A DNA stretch of 64,000 bases from Sphingobacteriaceae bacterium (GCA_017745075.1 JAGIAD010000001.1:310001-374000), one strand, 5' to 3'; counted from the stretch's first letter, positions 43,741-54,153 are shown. The notes: generated by a model not told the origin, from the sequence alone. Numbers and translations: made by a program.

Positions 43741-45755
43741 TTTGGATTAGCCAAAGGTTTAAATAATACTGCATCGGCTACAATAATCCCATCGGCTTTG
43801 AGGTTACTGATCCGCACGTATGGTTTTGTATTGTTTTTAATATGGTATTTACCCAGCGAAACCCATTCGCCGGAGGTTTGGCCAAGCACTTTGATATCGG
43901 ATTTCAAAATGCTATGTTTATGGCTCTTTTCTCCGTCAAAAACCTCAATAGTGGTTATATTGGAGCCCTGATCTGTTAGCGGATAATAGCTAAAAACCTC
44001 ATATTGTCCGGCTTTTAAACCATTTGCATTAAAGGTGACGTTCGCAGGCTGCTCATCTTGTTTATTATAAAAAAGTGCATTCGGGCCGTATATATGTCCG
44101 GGTTTTAAATCCCAGTTACCTTCTATTTTAACCATGGGCGAAACGTTATCGATAATAAGATCTGGGGTACTTCCATCCAGCAAAGGATCAGTGGTGAATT
44201 TTTCATTTATTTTTTTGTAATCCAGCTGTTGTACATTGGTGCCCTCATCTATTGAAAAACTGGCAGCAACTGCGGCAACCTGCGAAAGCACCATAAATAC
44301 AGGCTCCATGCGAATGGAGCCATAGGCAATATGACTGGCCGACAGGCAAACGGGTACAATCAGGTTAGTGCATTCCTGCTGTTTAGGTACAATGGATTTA
44401 TAGCTGATCGGATAAGGCAAAATGCCGGGAATTTCGACATTACCTTCGTTTTTAACCATGCCATTAACAACCAAACGGTCCGTATTGTGCGAATCCATGT
44501 TGTAGGCTGCCAAGGCAATCCCATCTGCAACTATTTCCTTTCCGGTGCAATTATTTTCGGTCATTACGTAATCGCTTACCATTCTTCGTGCTTCCCTGAT
44601 ATAGGGCTGGGGAGACCAGTTCTGATTGTCTTTATATTCATCTTTCGGATATCCCCATTGAAGCATCTGCTTTCTGAGTTCAAGGGGTACGCGCTGGTCG
44701 TGCCCGAAAAAATAGAACAATCCTTTAGTGTATGCCGTCAGGTCTTCAATGTATTTGTTTCTTGATGCATAATCCCCGTCAGGATAACCATGGTTAGTAC
44801 CGATCATGTCTGTTGAAAATCCATTTCTATTGTTAATATCGGTTTTGCGGTTGGGCATTTCGCTCCAGATAAAATAGTCGTTAAGGCTTAAACTGTTTTT
44901 TTGCTTTTCCATTAACCTCAAAAGCAGTTCGTAACGGGTACTATCGTAGCCTTTTGGCCTGGTAATGGCGATACGGTTGGCGGGGTTATCGGTCAGGCAG
45001 ACCCTGTAATTATAAGACTGAACTTTACGATCGCCCGAGCCACGGGGCATTAAGGTGCTTTTATTAATCCCCCAGATCAAGCCACTGGTCGAATCGCCTT
45101 TAATACGATAAGGATCGATATGATCAGGAAATTGATGGCCTTCAAGCAATTGAACACCATTATATGTTTCTTGATATTGGGCATTGGCCTCGCGCCCTAC
45201 AGTGTAAGTTATACCCGCTTTTGCCATCAGATCGCCTTCGTAGCTGCAGTCTATAAACACCCTGGCGTTAACCACTTTGTTTTTTGCCTGGCCAGCAGAT
45301 CGTTCTATTGTGATGGTTTTAATGGCTTGACCTGCTTTTTCTACTGTAGAAAGCCTGTAGCCATAAATTACATCTACCCTGGCACGCGTGATATAACTTT
45401 TGAAGATATCTTCAGCTACATGAGGTTCAAACACCCATTGTTCGAGTTTACCATAGTGACTGCCAATTCTGCGATAAAAATCTTTAGAAAGGCCGGTTAC
45501 CACATATTTGTTGCCGATATCGGTAAAACCAAGACCGCCAGAAGAAAGGCCGCCAAGGTTTTTACCTGGTTCGATCAGGAGTACGGTTTTGCCCATTTTT
45601 TTTGCACTGTAAGCCGCAATTACGCCTGCAGCGTTTCCTCCGTAAATACAAACATCTACCTGGTAGGCGTCGTTTTTTTGGGCTATTGCAAAATGAACGT
45701 TTAGTAAAAAGCATATAGAAACGACCATGAGTCGTTTAAGCAGAATATTTTTCAT
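43737..45755 (-). CDS. Secreted FAD-dependent oxidoreductase with C-terminal xanthan-lyase/golvesin-type domain
   Basis: 672 aa. Signal peptide (about 1-25), then a Rossmann FAD-binding start (VDVCIYGGNAAGVIAAYSAKKMGKTVLLIEP, key part) of the pfam12831 type, with GGLSSGGLGFTD, DCSYEGDLMAKAGITYTVGRE and a second dinucleotide-contact region. Residues about 545-672 form a beta-sandwich like that at the end of the neighbouring glycoside hydrolase. It probably oxidises or eliminates on a sugar in the periplasm. Its order between the hydrolase (2-nt gap) and MFS importer (4-nt overlap) places it in PUL1 degradation. Confidence 0.88.
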   Translation of the reverse strand: MKNILLKRLMVVSICFLLNVHFAIAQKNDAYQVDVCIYGGNAAGVIAAYSAKKMGKTVLLIEPGKNLGGLSSGGLGFTDIGNKYVVTGLSKDFYRRIGSHYGKLEQWVFEPHVAEDIFKSYITRARVDVIYGYRLSTVEKAGQAIKTITIERSAGQAKNKVVNARVFIDCSYEGDLMAKAGITYTVGREANAQYQETYNGVQLLEGHQFPDHIDPYRIKGDSTSGLIWGINKSTLMPRGSGDRKVQSYNYRVCLTDNPANRIAITRPKGYDSTRYELLLRLMEKQKNSLSLNDYFIWSEMPNRKTDINNRNGFSTDMIGTNHGYPDGDYASRNKYIEDLTAYTKGLFYFFGHDQRVPLELRKQMLQWGYPKDEYKDNQNWSPQPYIREARRMVSDYVMTENNCTGKEIVADGIALAAYNMDSHNTDRLVVNGMVKNEGNVEIPGILPYPISYKSIVPKQQECTNLIVPVCLSASHIAYGSIRMEPVFMVLSQVAAVAASFSIDEGTNVQQLDYKKINEKFTTDPLLDGSTPDLIIDNVSPMVKIEGNWDLKPGHIYGPNALFYNKQDEQPANVTFNANGLKAGQYEVFSYYPLTDQGSNITTIEVFDGEKSHKHSILKSDIKVLGQTSGEWVSLGKYHIKNNTKPYVRISNLKADGIIVADAVLFKPLANPK

Positions 45756-45757
45756 AA

Positions 45758-47794
45758 TTAAGGTATTAAGGTAAATTTTAAAGCGTCGGCACGTAAAGGG
45801 CGGTCATGGGCTGGTAATGTATCGGTCAGTTCAACATAGTTATTGGTTCCTCTTGATAATGTATAACTGCCTAAATCGATCCATTTACCCTGATCTTTAA
45901 ACTGATCTACCACCACTGCTCCTACTTCTGTTCCACCAGCAAAAATGGTGTACTTTGCTTTTGTAGTAGCATAGGCATTTAATGCGGCATTGGCCGGAAT
46001 GTAAACAGAAATATGGTATAGCCCGGCCTTGGTAATGGCAGCTTTCCAGGTTGCTTTGGTTTGCAGGGCAGGTTTGGCTACCACCCTGGTTCTTTTTCCG
46101 TCGTGGCCAACAATTTCGGCAATTGCAGAAATCCACTTCGCCGCAGCAATACTATCTTGTGTTACTTCGCTGTATCCACCAAAGTAAAATCCATATTTTA
46201 AACTAAAAGGGACCGTCGCCGGCAAGATTTTTTCCTGGGCGAAGGGTGCCTTCAATACTCCTTTTACATACACCGGATTTGCATCAAGGGTTATCGAAAC
46301 AGTATCGTTTACGGCATTATAAATGGTGCTGTTACCCATAATATCGACAACCTCGAGAGAAGCTGCAGCTGTAAAAAGCCTCACACCTGTACCTGAAAGC
46401 GAGTACATTACCCTTATTTCGTCGCTGCCTTTTGTAAATTTATATGAATTGATAAGGCCTGGCGAAACCTGTTCTTCTTCAACAAAAGTTGCGCCTGACA
46501 ACTGACGGGTTAAAGCGGCATAGGTAGCAAAAGCAGGTTTTGGCGTATAAGCGCCAAGAGTATCGTCCGGATGCCTGATCAGTCCAAAAGCTCCTTCCGA
46601 ATCGTTAAGTGTTGATTTGTTCTGTAGATTGTAAATACCTATTCTCTGTACCCCATTTGCCAGGGCAGCCACAACCCTTCTTGGCAGGTTATTAGCCTGC
46701 TCCTTTTCGGTAAAAGTAAAAGTTGTAAAACCTGTTTCGGAAAGGCTCAGCGGAATCAGGTTATTGTTATTGTGTGCTTTTATCTGATTTTTATGTTTGT
46801 TAATATCGGTAACAATGGCTTCAGGAACCGGTATATAGGAATGGAATGCATATTCGTTCATTGAACTGAGTGCTCCTTTCTGCAGAATTTTGCTTAAAAA
46901 GCTATCTGTGGCCAGATCACTCACCACCATGCCCCCTATCTTCACATTTGGGAAAGTAGGATGAACCTGATCGTAAGAAGCTTTTAAAAGATTATAGTAA
47001 AACGTTGTTTTCTGATCTTCTGTAGTTAATCCCTGCGAAAACGTAGCAATATCGGGTTCGTTCCAGATTTCTATATTTTCAATACTGGAATACCTGGTTA
47101 ACAACTGTTTTACGTAATTGGCAAAGGCCAGCTTACCTTCTGTACTTACCGGAGATTTGCCATTGTCGTAAAGTGGATTATACAACGCACACACCAGGTA
47201 AGGTTTAAGGTTATTTGCAGCCAGCTGGGCAATAAAATTATCTTCTTTGGTGCCGAAGGTATATACCCCTTTTTGTTTTTCTACGGCATCCCACCTGATT
47301 GCATCACGTATATATTTCACCCCCATTTTTTTTGCGATCGGGATGAGGGTATCGGTTGATTGCCAGGCATGTGTCTGCCCGATAAATGCAGACTGGCTAA
47401 CAGTGCTCAGGTCGAAATTTGAAACAATGGCAAAAGAAGTTTCTTTTGAACCGGTGTTAAGTCCATTTTGCCTGGCCTGAATGGAGAGTTTAAACCAGCC
47501 CAATTTATTGGGCGCAATATTAAGCTGAACGGTATCACCTACTACAGCTTTTTTGCCCGAAAGTATTTTTTGATCCCAGAAATCGTAACAGGACCAATTA
47601 ATAGAATCAGCCGCTACATGAATAATAAAGCCTTTTTGATCGCTTTGGTAAAAAATATTTCCTGCTACCTTTTGCTCAATTGTAATGGTAGCCTGTTGTG
47701 CAAAAAGCAGCTCAGAACCTAATAAACAGCCCATTAGTAAGAGGGCGATAGAAAGCATCATCTTTCTAAGCCCGGTATAATTTATCTTTATCAT
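45758..47794 (-). CDS. Clan-A glycoside hydrolase (GH39/GH5-like) with C-terminal golvesin-type domain
   Basis: 678 aa with a signal peptide (about 1-32). A (beta/alpha)8 barrel (about 130-450) has the acid/base Glu246 in IEIWNEPD and the likely nucleophile Glu353 in LSLSETGFTTF, with the clan-A start VKYIRDAIRWDAVEKQKGVY. The C-terminal 130 residues (about 545-678) are a beta-sandwich similar to the xanthan-lyase/golvesin domain found on the adjacent oxidoreductase. The exact GH family is uncertain. It overlaps the SusD stop by 1 nt, so it is translated with the uptake machinery. Confidence 0.87.
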   Translation of the reverse strand: MIKINYTGLRKMMLSIALLLMGCLLGSELLFAQQATITIEQKVAGNIFYQSDQKGFIIHVAADSINWSCYDFWDQKILSGKKAVVGDTVQLNIAPNKLGWFKLSIQARQNGLNTGSKETSFAIVSNFDLSTVSQSAFIGQTHAWQSTDTLIPIAKKMGVKYIRDAIRWDAVEKQKGVYTFGTKEDNFIAQLAANNLKPYLVCALYNPLYDNGKSPVSTEGKLAFANYVKQLLTRYSSIENIEIWNEPDIATFSQGLTTEDQKTTFYYNLLKASYDQVHPTFPNVKIGGMVVSDLATDSFLSKILQKGALSSMNEYAFHSYIPVPEAIVTDINKHKNQIKAHNNNNLIPLSLSETGFTTFTFTEKEQANNLPRRVVAALANGVQRIGIYNLQNKSTLNDSEGAFGLIRHPDDTLGAYTPKPAFATYAALTRQLSGATFVEEEQVSPGLINSYKFTKGSDEIRVMYSLSGTGVRLFTAAASLEVVDIMGNSTIYNAVNDTVSITLDANPVYVKGVLKAPFAQEKILPATVPFSLKYGFYFGGYSEVTQDSIAAAKWISAIAEIVGHDGKRTRVVAKPALQTKATWKAAITKAGLYHISVYIPANAALNAYATTKAKYTIFAGGTEVGAVVVDQFKDQGKWIDLGSYTLSRGTNNYVELTDTLPAHDRPLRADALKFTLIP

Positions 47795-49398
47795 TAGTAT
47801 CCAGGATTCTGTGTTAAAAGTTTATTTAATGAAAGGTCGTAACTTGGGATGGGCAACAGCAGGTTTCTGTCTGTAATCACCCTTGAAGCAGTAGTTATGG
47901 TGTTATTGTTGCCACCATTGGCGATAGCATAGGCTAAAAAAGTTTTCATATCGCCAATGAAGTTGCCCCATCTGATCAGATCAGGCCGCCTTAGTGCCTC
48001 AAAACAAAGCTCCCTTGAACGTTCTTGTTTAATGGCATCCAGGAACTGTGTTTTATTGAGTCCTGGAGTTAACGCAGCATTTACTGCAGGCGATGGAGGG
48101 CTTGGCAGCAACAGGCCGTAAGCCCTTCTTCTTACCTGGTTAATTGCATCGTAAGCAAGTGCGGTTGGTCCATTCACTTCATTTTCAGCTTCGGCAAACA
48201 TGAGCAGCACATCACTATACCGCAGCATCGGAAAATTTTGAGGGGTATAATTTGAATTTTTCGGTATAACCTCTTCATATTCCCTTCTCCATTTTCCTGC
48301 ACACATTAACCATACATTGGTTACAGCTGTTTTTTTGGCAACTGTTGCAGTTCCCCAGGTATAATTTGCACAGTTCCAGTCCCTGCGCAGATCAAACGAA
48401 GCTTTATTGGGCGTAGTTGTACTGGCAGGATTAACCTGGTAAAGATCGAACAGTTTCCTGGTAGCCACAATACTTCCGGTACTATAGCCAACGGAGGTAT
48501 CGTTACAGCGGATACCACAGAAACGGCCTGCATAAGTGCCCCCTTTATTCGCGAAACCATTATTATCGCGAAAAAACTCGAGCTCCCAGATACTTTCCTT
48601 AATATCGTACTTGTTGGTTGCATAGTTGATAAATATCTGGCTGTAATCTGGATTAAGGGCATGTTCTTTAGAATCTATTACTTTTTTTGCCCAATACAGC
48701 GCCTGCTCATATTTAGCGGTCTGGTTTAGCGGGAAACCAGCCATGTATAAACATACCCTGGCCAATATTCCTTCTACGGCAGTTTTGGTTACTTTGCCAC
48801 CATAGCCTAATGAAGTGGCCGTTTGGGTTTGAAGAAGTGATTCGGCAGTGGTCATATCGCTTACAATCTGATCATATACCTCTTTTGCAGGAGTTCTGGC
48901 CAGGTCTACATCCTTTACCGACGAAGTTGGGGTGAGTTTCAGGGGCACATCGCCATAATTGCTCACCAGCAGGAAATAAAAATAAGCCCTTAAAAAAAGT
49001 GCCTCACCTTTGATGATGCCTCTTTTGGTTTCGTCCATCACAGGTTTGTTGATATTGGCCAATAACATATTGGCACGTTCGATCCCGATATAACTGCTGT
49101 TCCAGAGCAAATTTACCTTTGCATCGGTAGGTACATACTGATAAGAAGTTACCAGATCGACCGTAAAGCCATAAGATTCGTCTGTATTGGTGTTGAACAT
49201 ATAGAGATAATTATTACCATAACAATCGGCATCTATCAATTGAGAATAAACACCATTAAGTGCTATCTGCAGATCGGCCGCCGTAGCATAAAAAGATTCG
49301 GGGGTAATAAAATCTGTTGGTTTGGTATCGAGTATTTTTTGGCATGAACTGTTTACCAATAATACCGCGGTTAGTATAAAAAATATCTTTTTCATCAT
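47794..49398 (-). CDS. SusD/RagB-family glycan-binding lipoprotein (PUL1)
   Basis: 534 aa. A lipoprotein signal with Cys19 (LLVNSSCQKILD) is followed by the SusD fold: LDTKPTDFITPESFY, ALNGVYSQL, GEALFLRAYFYFLLVSNYGDVPL, and the C-terminal block FLDAIKQERSRELCFEALRRPDLIRWG ending PIPSYDLSLNKLLTQNPGY (key parts). As part of the SusC/D pair it would cap the SusC channel and bind glycan at the outer surface. It starts 7 nt after the SusC stop. Confidence 0.96.
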   Translation of the reverse strand: MMKKIFFILTAVLLVNSSCQKILDTKPTDFITPESFYATAADLQIALNGVYSQLIDADCYGNNYLYMFNTNTDESYGFTVDLVTSYQYVPTDAKVNLLWNSSYIGIERANMLLANINKPVMDETKRGIIKGEALFLRAYFYFLLVSNYGDVPLKLTPTSSVKDVDLARTPAKEVYDQIVSDMTTAESLLQTQTATSLGYGGKVTKTAVEGILARVCLYMAGFPLNQTAKYEQALYWAKKVIDSKEHALNPDYSQIFINYATNKYDIKESIWELEFFRDNNGFANKGGTYAGRFCGIRCNDTSVGYSTGSIVATRKLFDLYQVNPASTTTPNKASFDLRRDWNCANYTWGTATVAKKTAVTNVWLMCAGKWRREYEEVIPKNSNYTPQNFPMLRYSDVLLMFAEAENEVNGPTALAYDAINQVRRRAYGLLLPSPPSPAVNAALTPGLNKTQFLDAIKQERSRELCFEALRRPDLIRWGNFIGDMKTFLAYAIANGGNNNTITTASRVITDRNLLLPIPSYDLSLNKLLTQNPGY

Positions 49399-49405
49399 CT
49401 ATAAA

Positions 49406-52400
49406 TTAAAAAACGAGGTTTAATCCAAAAGTTAATGTGCGCGGACGTGGATAGGCAGAATAATCAAAACCTGGAGTTAATGCCGAGTTCCGGATGGAAA
49501 CTTCGGGATCGGGGCCTGAATAATTTGTCCAGGTAATGAGGTTCTGCGCCGAAGCGAATACGCGGAGCGACTTTATTTTTAACCGTTTAGCAAGCTGTTC
49601 GCTCAGGTTATAGCCCAAGGTTACTGTTTTAAGCCTGAGGTAAGAACCATCTTCGATAATCCTGCTCGAGTAGGCAAAAGGTCCCTGTCCGCCTGTTCTG
49701 AAAAGGGTATTTGACGGATTATCTGGCTGCCAGCGTTCAGTCCACGTTGCAAACTGGTTTAAAGTAAGCGTATTCTTTCCGTTCCCTTCAAATACTAACC
49801 TGTTGGCGTTAATGAGGTCGTTACCATAAGACCATTGGAAAAAAACATTCAGATCAAAGTTCTTATACCTGAAATCGTTAACAAAACCGCCGGTATGAAT
49901 TGGAATACCCCTGCCTATGGTTGTAATATCATCAGCATTAACCACTAAATCACCGTTAAGATCTTTATATTTAATGTCGCCGGGTTTAATATTTGCCCTT
50001 GCCGTACCATTAGTTGTCACGGTACTCTTTAATACGTATGTTCCGGGCGTGGGTTGATCAAAATCACTGTACTGGTAAACGCCATCCCACTCATAGCCCC
50101 TCATTTGAGCAATAGGCTGCCCTAACTGTGCGGTATAGGCAAATAATGAGTTATAGGAAAAATCAAAAAACACCGGACTCAGGATTTCCTTCTGATTTTC
50201 GGCCAGTTCCAGCACCTTATTTCTGTTGAAACTGATATTGAAACCCGTTTTCCAGGTAAAGTTCTTATTGTCGATATTGACGGTGTTAAGCGAAAGCTCC
50301 AGTCCTTCGTTATTTACTTTTCCTACATTTTTATAGGCGGAGCCAATGCCAAGTGTATAAGGGAGATTGGCCAGCAACAAAAGGTCTTTGGTTGTTTTTC
50401 GGTAAGCATCTACCGTAAAATTGATCCGGTTATTGAAGAGGCTTAAATCGTAACCGATATTGGTTTGGGCAGTGGTTTCCCATTTTAAATCGGGATTTCC
50501 CAATGATGATAGCTGGGCGCCTGTTGAAGCTGTGCCGTTGTTGTAAGAATAAGCGGGCCCGGGCCCCAGAATAAGCTGAGAGAGGTAACTAAAATCGCCA
50601 ATCCTGTTATTGCCTGTTAAACCATAACTGATCCTCAACTTGGCATCAGAGATAAAGCGGAGATTTTCCAGAAAGCTCTCCTTACCCATGTTCCAGGCAA
50701 AAGAGCCCGAAGGAAATGTCCCCCAGCGACGGCCCGGTGCAAATTTAGAGGATCCATCTGCGCGGATGGATGCGGTTAACAGGTATCTTGATTTATAATC
50801 ATAATTAACCCTGGCCAAAAATGAAGACAGGCCCCATCTCGAACTTTGAGATACGGAAGAAAGCAATGATGACTGATCGAGTCCATCGAGCCCGAGCGAT
50901 TCGTTAGGTACCTGGGTTGCACTAAAACCATAACGTCCGGAATTTAAAGCCTGCATGGTATAGCCCGCCAGCGCATTAAAATTATGCCCACCCTTAAACG
51001 ACTTTTTATAGGTTAAAGTATTTTCGTTGAGCCATGAATTTGTGGGAACAGTATAAATAAAGCCATTTACCCCAAAGGTATTGTATACGCTGCCTCTACT
51101 GGTTTGGGAATTAAAAAAACCTTCCTGTTTTATAGTATTACGTGTAATACCGCCCGATATACGCAGGCTAAGCCCTGGGATAATGGTATAATCTAAAAAG
51201 GCATTCGCAATCAGATTGTCGGTAATGGTATTCTGAATCTGGTTTTGCGTAGAAATGACCGGGTTTACCCGATAATCGCCAAAAAGATTACCCGAAAGTG
51301 CAGGATCGATAAGATTATCGAGCAGATCAGAATCATTGTCACCCCCGGTAACCGGCCGGTAGCCCCAAACGGCATAAAAAAGATTATTACTGTAAGAGGT
51401 ATTGGAGCCTGGTTCTGACGGACTTACACCAAAAGAGCGGCTATTGCTATAATTAATGTTTACACTTGCTTTCAGGTTTTTATTGATGGTTTGATCCAGG
51501 TTCATACGGCCCTGGTAACGCGTAAAGCCCGAATTGATTACAATACCTTTCTGATCAAATATATTACCTGAAATGGCATAACGGGTTTTATCATTGCCTC
51601 CCCTTAATGAAAGCGCATAGTTCTGCATGGGTGCTGTCTGGTAGATATAATCCTGCAGATCAATCCCCTCAACATCGCGATAAGACTCCAGCGTTTTTCC
51701 TCCACTCAGGTAGGTTACCGGTGCCAATGTCGGATTAAGCTCCAGCTGGTATTTCACAAATTCATACGGACTTAAGAGGTCCATTTTCTTTGCCACCTTC
51801 TGTACGCCATAATAAGAGTTAAGCGTGATTACGGGTAAACCAATTTTCCCTTTTTTTGTGGTGATAATGATTACTCCATTTGCGCCCCTTGCCCCATAAA
51901 TTGCTGTAGAGGAGGCATCTTTTAATACATTAATGGATTCGATATCGCCCGGATTTATCGAATTATTCATTCCGTCTTCCATCGGAAAACCATCTACCAC
52001 ATATAAGGGCGAATTATCCTGAGTGATTGATCCGTAGCCCCTGATGACAATATTATTGACCGATCCTGGCTGTCCGTCGTTTCCGGAAACACTCACGCCG
52101 GCCACTCTTCCTGCCAGAGCCTCATCAAAAGATTTAACAGATGCCTTATTGAAATCGCTCATATTAACTTCTGCCACCGATCCGGTTAGATCTTTTCTTT
52201 TAACAGCTCCGTAACCAACGATTACCACATCGTTTAATCCGGTATTCTGGGCCTTCAGTGTAACATTGATGACCGTTTTCGATTCTACGGGGACCTGCTG
52301 TGTTTCAAATCCGATCATTGAAAAAATCAGTATGGCACCGGGACCGCTAATGGCTATTTTGTAGTTCCCATCTTTATCGCTAAGTGCTATCGTTTGGGCA

Positions 52401-52858
52401 TCTTTTACCCTTACTGTTACGCCGTACAGGGGTTGGTTATCGGCATCAATTATTTTACCTGTTACTGTAATGAGCCTTGCGGTTACAGCAGGCAGGATTT
52501 TTGGGGTGACTAAAATTGTCTTTTTATCTATTTTATAGCTAAACGGCTGATTAAAAAAGCACTTATCCAGAGCTTCGGTAAGGCTGGCATCTTTAATACG
52601 AACGTTAATTTCTCTGGCATTGGCCAGCAGGTCTACGTCGTAAAAAATGTTGTACCCACTCTGGCGGCGGATATCCTCAAGCGTTTCCTTGATGGAAGCA
52701 TTTTTTTTATCAAGGCTTATCTTTTGTGCAAGCGAAGCAGCACTAACCTGCATAAAAGACAGCAGACATAAAAAATAAGATAATTTCATAATCAGCAATA
52801 TTTTGGAGTGAATATAGGAATGCCTCCCGCATCTAATTGCAGTAGAAATTTTATACAT
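49406..52858 (-). CDS. SusC/RagA TonB-dependent receptor with STN signalling domain (PUL1)
   Basis: 1150 aa. A signal peptide region ends near residue 45 (SAASLAQ; ATG 52789 is an alternative start). It is followed by an STN domain (about 47-100, ISLDKKNASIKETLEDIRR), a CarboxypepD_reg-like domain (about 130-205, VTGKIIDADNQPLYGV), a plug (VVIVGYGAVKRKDLTGSVAEV, DASSTAIYGARGANGVIIITT) and a 22-strand barrel ending in LTFGLNLVF. The STN domain couples ligand uptake to FecR and the ECF sigma factor two genes upstream. It pairs with the next gene, SusD. Confidence 0.96.
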   Translation of the reverse strand: MYKISTAIRCGRHSYIHSKILLIMKLSYFLCLLSFMQVSAASLAQKISLDKKNASIKETLEDIRRQSGYNIFYDVDLLANAREINVRIKDASLTEALDKCFFNQPFSYKIDKKTILVTPKILPAVTARLITVTGKIIDADNQPLYGVTVRVKDAQTIALSDKDGNYKIAISGPGAILIFSMIGFETQQVPVESKTVINVTLKAQNTGLNDVVIVGYGAVKRKDLTGSVAEVNMSDFNKASVKSFDEALAGRVAGVSVSGNDGQPGSVNNIVIRGYGSITQDNSPLYVVDGFPMEDGMNNSINPGDIESINVLKDASSTAIYGARGANGVIIITTKKGKIGLPVITLNSYYGVQKVAKKMDLLSPYEFVKYQLELNPTLAPVTYLSGGKTLESYRDVEGIDLQDYIYQTAPMQNYALSLRGGNDKTRYAISGNIFDQKGIVINSGFTRYQGRMNLDQTINKNLKASVNINYSNSRSFGVSPSEPGSNTSYSNNLFYAVWGYRPVTGGDNDSDLLDNLIDPALSGNLFGDYRVNPVISTQNQIQNTITDNLIANAFLDYTIIPGLSLRISGGITRNTIKQEGFFNSQTSRGSVYNTFGVNGFIYTVPTNSWLNENTLTYKKSFKGGHNFNALAGYTMQALNSGRYGFSATQVPNESLGLDGLDQSSLLSSVSQSSRWGLSSFLARVNYDYKSRYLLTASIRADGSSKFAPGRRWGTFPSGSFAWNMGKESFLENLRFISDAKLRISYGLTGNNRIGDFSYLSQLILGPGPAYSYNNGTASTGAQLSSLGNPDLKWETTAQTNIGYDLSLFNNRINFTVDAYRKTTKDLLLLANLPYTLGIGSAYKNVGKVNNEGLELSLNTVNIDNKNFTWKTGFNISFNRNKVLELAENQKEILSPVFFDFSYNSLFAYTAQLGQPIAQMRGYEWDGVYQYSDFDQPTPGTYVLKSTVTTNGTARANIKPGDIKYKDLNGDLVVNADDITTIGRGIPIHTGGFVNDFRYKNFDLNVFFQWSYGNDLINANRLVFEGNGKNTLTLNQFATWTERWQPDNPSNTLFRTGGQGPFAYSSRIIEDGSYLRLKTVTLGYNLSEQLAKRLKIKSLRVFASAQNLITWTNYSGPDPEVSIRNSALTPGFDYSAYPRPRTLTFGLNLVF

Positions 52859-52940
52859 TTGGTTATTAAGTTTTCTTGAATATTTGGTTAATTGAAAGTG
52901 ATCATATCGGAATACTTAATTACAACCTGTTGGCTGTACA

Positions 52941-52966
52941 GCCGGGAGTGGTGGTACACTTCCGGC
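52941..52966 (-). promoter_or_regulatory. Hairpin between FecR and SusC genes
   Basis: GCCGGGAGTG (52941-52950) pairs with CACTTCCGGC (52957-52966) with one G-T pair and a 6-nt loop. No T-tract follows on the minus strand. It could be a mRNA-stability or processing signal, or a partial terminator, that sets SusC apart from the regulator genes. Confidence 0.45.
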
Positions 52967-52992
52967 TTCGTTATTCCTTTAAACTGTAAGCT

Positions 52993-54153
52993 TTAGTTCA
53001 TCAGAATAACCCTCCTTCCTTCTATTTTATAATTTACTCCGCCGGTAATTTTCATATAATCAAGCAGTTCGGTAATATTGCTAAACCTCGAAGTTGTTCC
53101 TCCAAATTTTTTCGATTGTACATTTCCCCGGTATTCCACCTCGATATCGTACCACCTGCTGGCAATTTTCATTACTTCTTTTATGTTTAAATCTTTAAAC
53201 ACAAAGTTGCCTTTTACCCAGCCCATTGTTTGGTCGATGTTGGCAGGCTGAACCAGAATTTCGCGATTATGAGGTGCCGAGATGCCTTGTTGTCCTGGTG
53301 CAAGAAGTTTGCTTAATTTTCCTTTATTCAGGCTAACAGCGCCTTCTATCAGTGTTGTGGTTATATTGGCATCGTCAGCATAAGCAGAAATATTAAAATG
53401 GGTGCCCAGCACACGAACCTGAACATCATTAGCGGTTACAACGAATGGCATAGCTGTATTTTTCGCCACCTCAAAATAACCTTCACCTTTAAGTTCCACG
53501 TTCCTGTACCTGCCATTAAACCGGGCAGGATAGGTAAGTGACGAAGCTGCATTTAGCAACACTTTACTTCCATCGGCTAAAACAAGCTGATACTGCCCAC
53601 CTCTTGGAACGGTTATGGTATTGTAAACAGGCTGCATGTTTTGCCCGTTGGCTTTATCTTCAAAGTTGTATACCAGTTCTCCATTTTCTTTTTTAGTAAT
53701 ACGTGTTGTGCCTTCTTTGGCTAAAACACCGGTTCCGGAGTTGGCAAGTACAATTTGTTTTCCGTTACTTAAAGTGAGTACTGCTTTGTTCGATCCGGGT
53801 CTGATATCCTCCGGTTTTACATTATCTGGTAAGCGGCTTACCATGTCGGTCTTTTTATCCGTATGGATAAAAAAGCTGGCAACTGCAATTATTATCAGAA
53901 CGGATGCCGCAGCATACCAGATGCGATAAGAATGTTTTTGGCTTGGTTTAGGTTTATTTTCAGTCATATCAATTCTGGAACGGATCTTTTCCAGAATCGA
54001 ATCTTTCAGGAGATTTTCCTGCTGCCCGGATAGTTCCACATCTGACATTGCCTCCAGCCTTTTGTAGTACTCATCCAGCAATAGCTCTTCCTTCCCGGTA
54101 GATTTACCGGCAAGATATTTTTCCAACAAATTTAAATATCGCTGTTTTTCCAT
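52993..54153 (-). CDS. FecR-family anti-sigma factor
   Basis: 386 aa. The cytoplasmic N-terminus (about 1-75) should bind the sigma factor. One transmembrane helix (about 77-95, YAAASVLIIIAVASFFI) leads to the periplasmic FecR domain (about 180-280, ITVPRGGQYQLVLADGSKVLLNAASSLTYPA as key block, GEGYFEVAKNTAMPFVV) and the C-terminal DUF4974 region (about 315-385, FVFKDLNIKEVMKIASRWYDIEV as key block). It receives the signal from the SusC STN domain and releases the ECF sigma factor encoded upstream (111-nt gap). Confidence 0.94.
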   Translation of the reverse strand: MEKQRYLNLLEKYLAGKSTGKEELLLDEYYKRLEAMSDVELSGQQENLLKDSILEKIRSRIDMTENKPKPSQKHSYRIWYAAASVLIIIAVASFFIHTDKKTDMVSRLPDNVKPEDIRPGSNKAVLTLSNGKQIVLANSGTGVLAKEGTTRITKKENGELVYNFEDKANGQNMQPVYNTITVPRGGQYQLVLADGSKVLLNAASSLTYPARFNGRYRNVELKGEGYFEVAKNTAMPFVVTANDVQVRVLGTHFNISAYADDANITTTLIEGAVSLNKGKLSKLLAPGQQGISAPHNREILVQPANIDQTMGWVKGNFVFKDLNIKEVMKIASRWYDIEVEYRGNVQSKKFGGTTSRFSNITELLDYMKITGGVNYKIEGRRVILMN

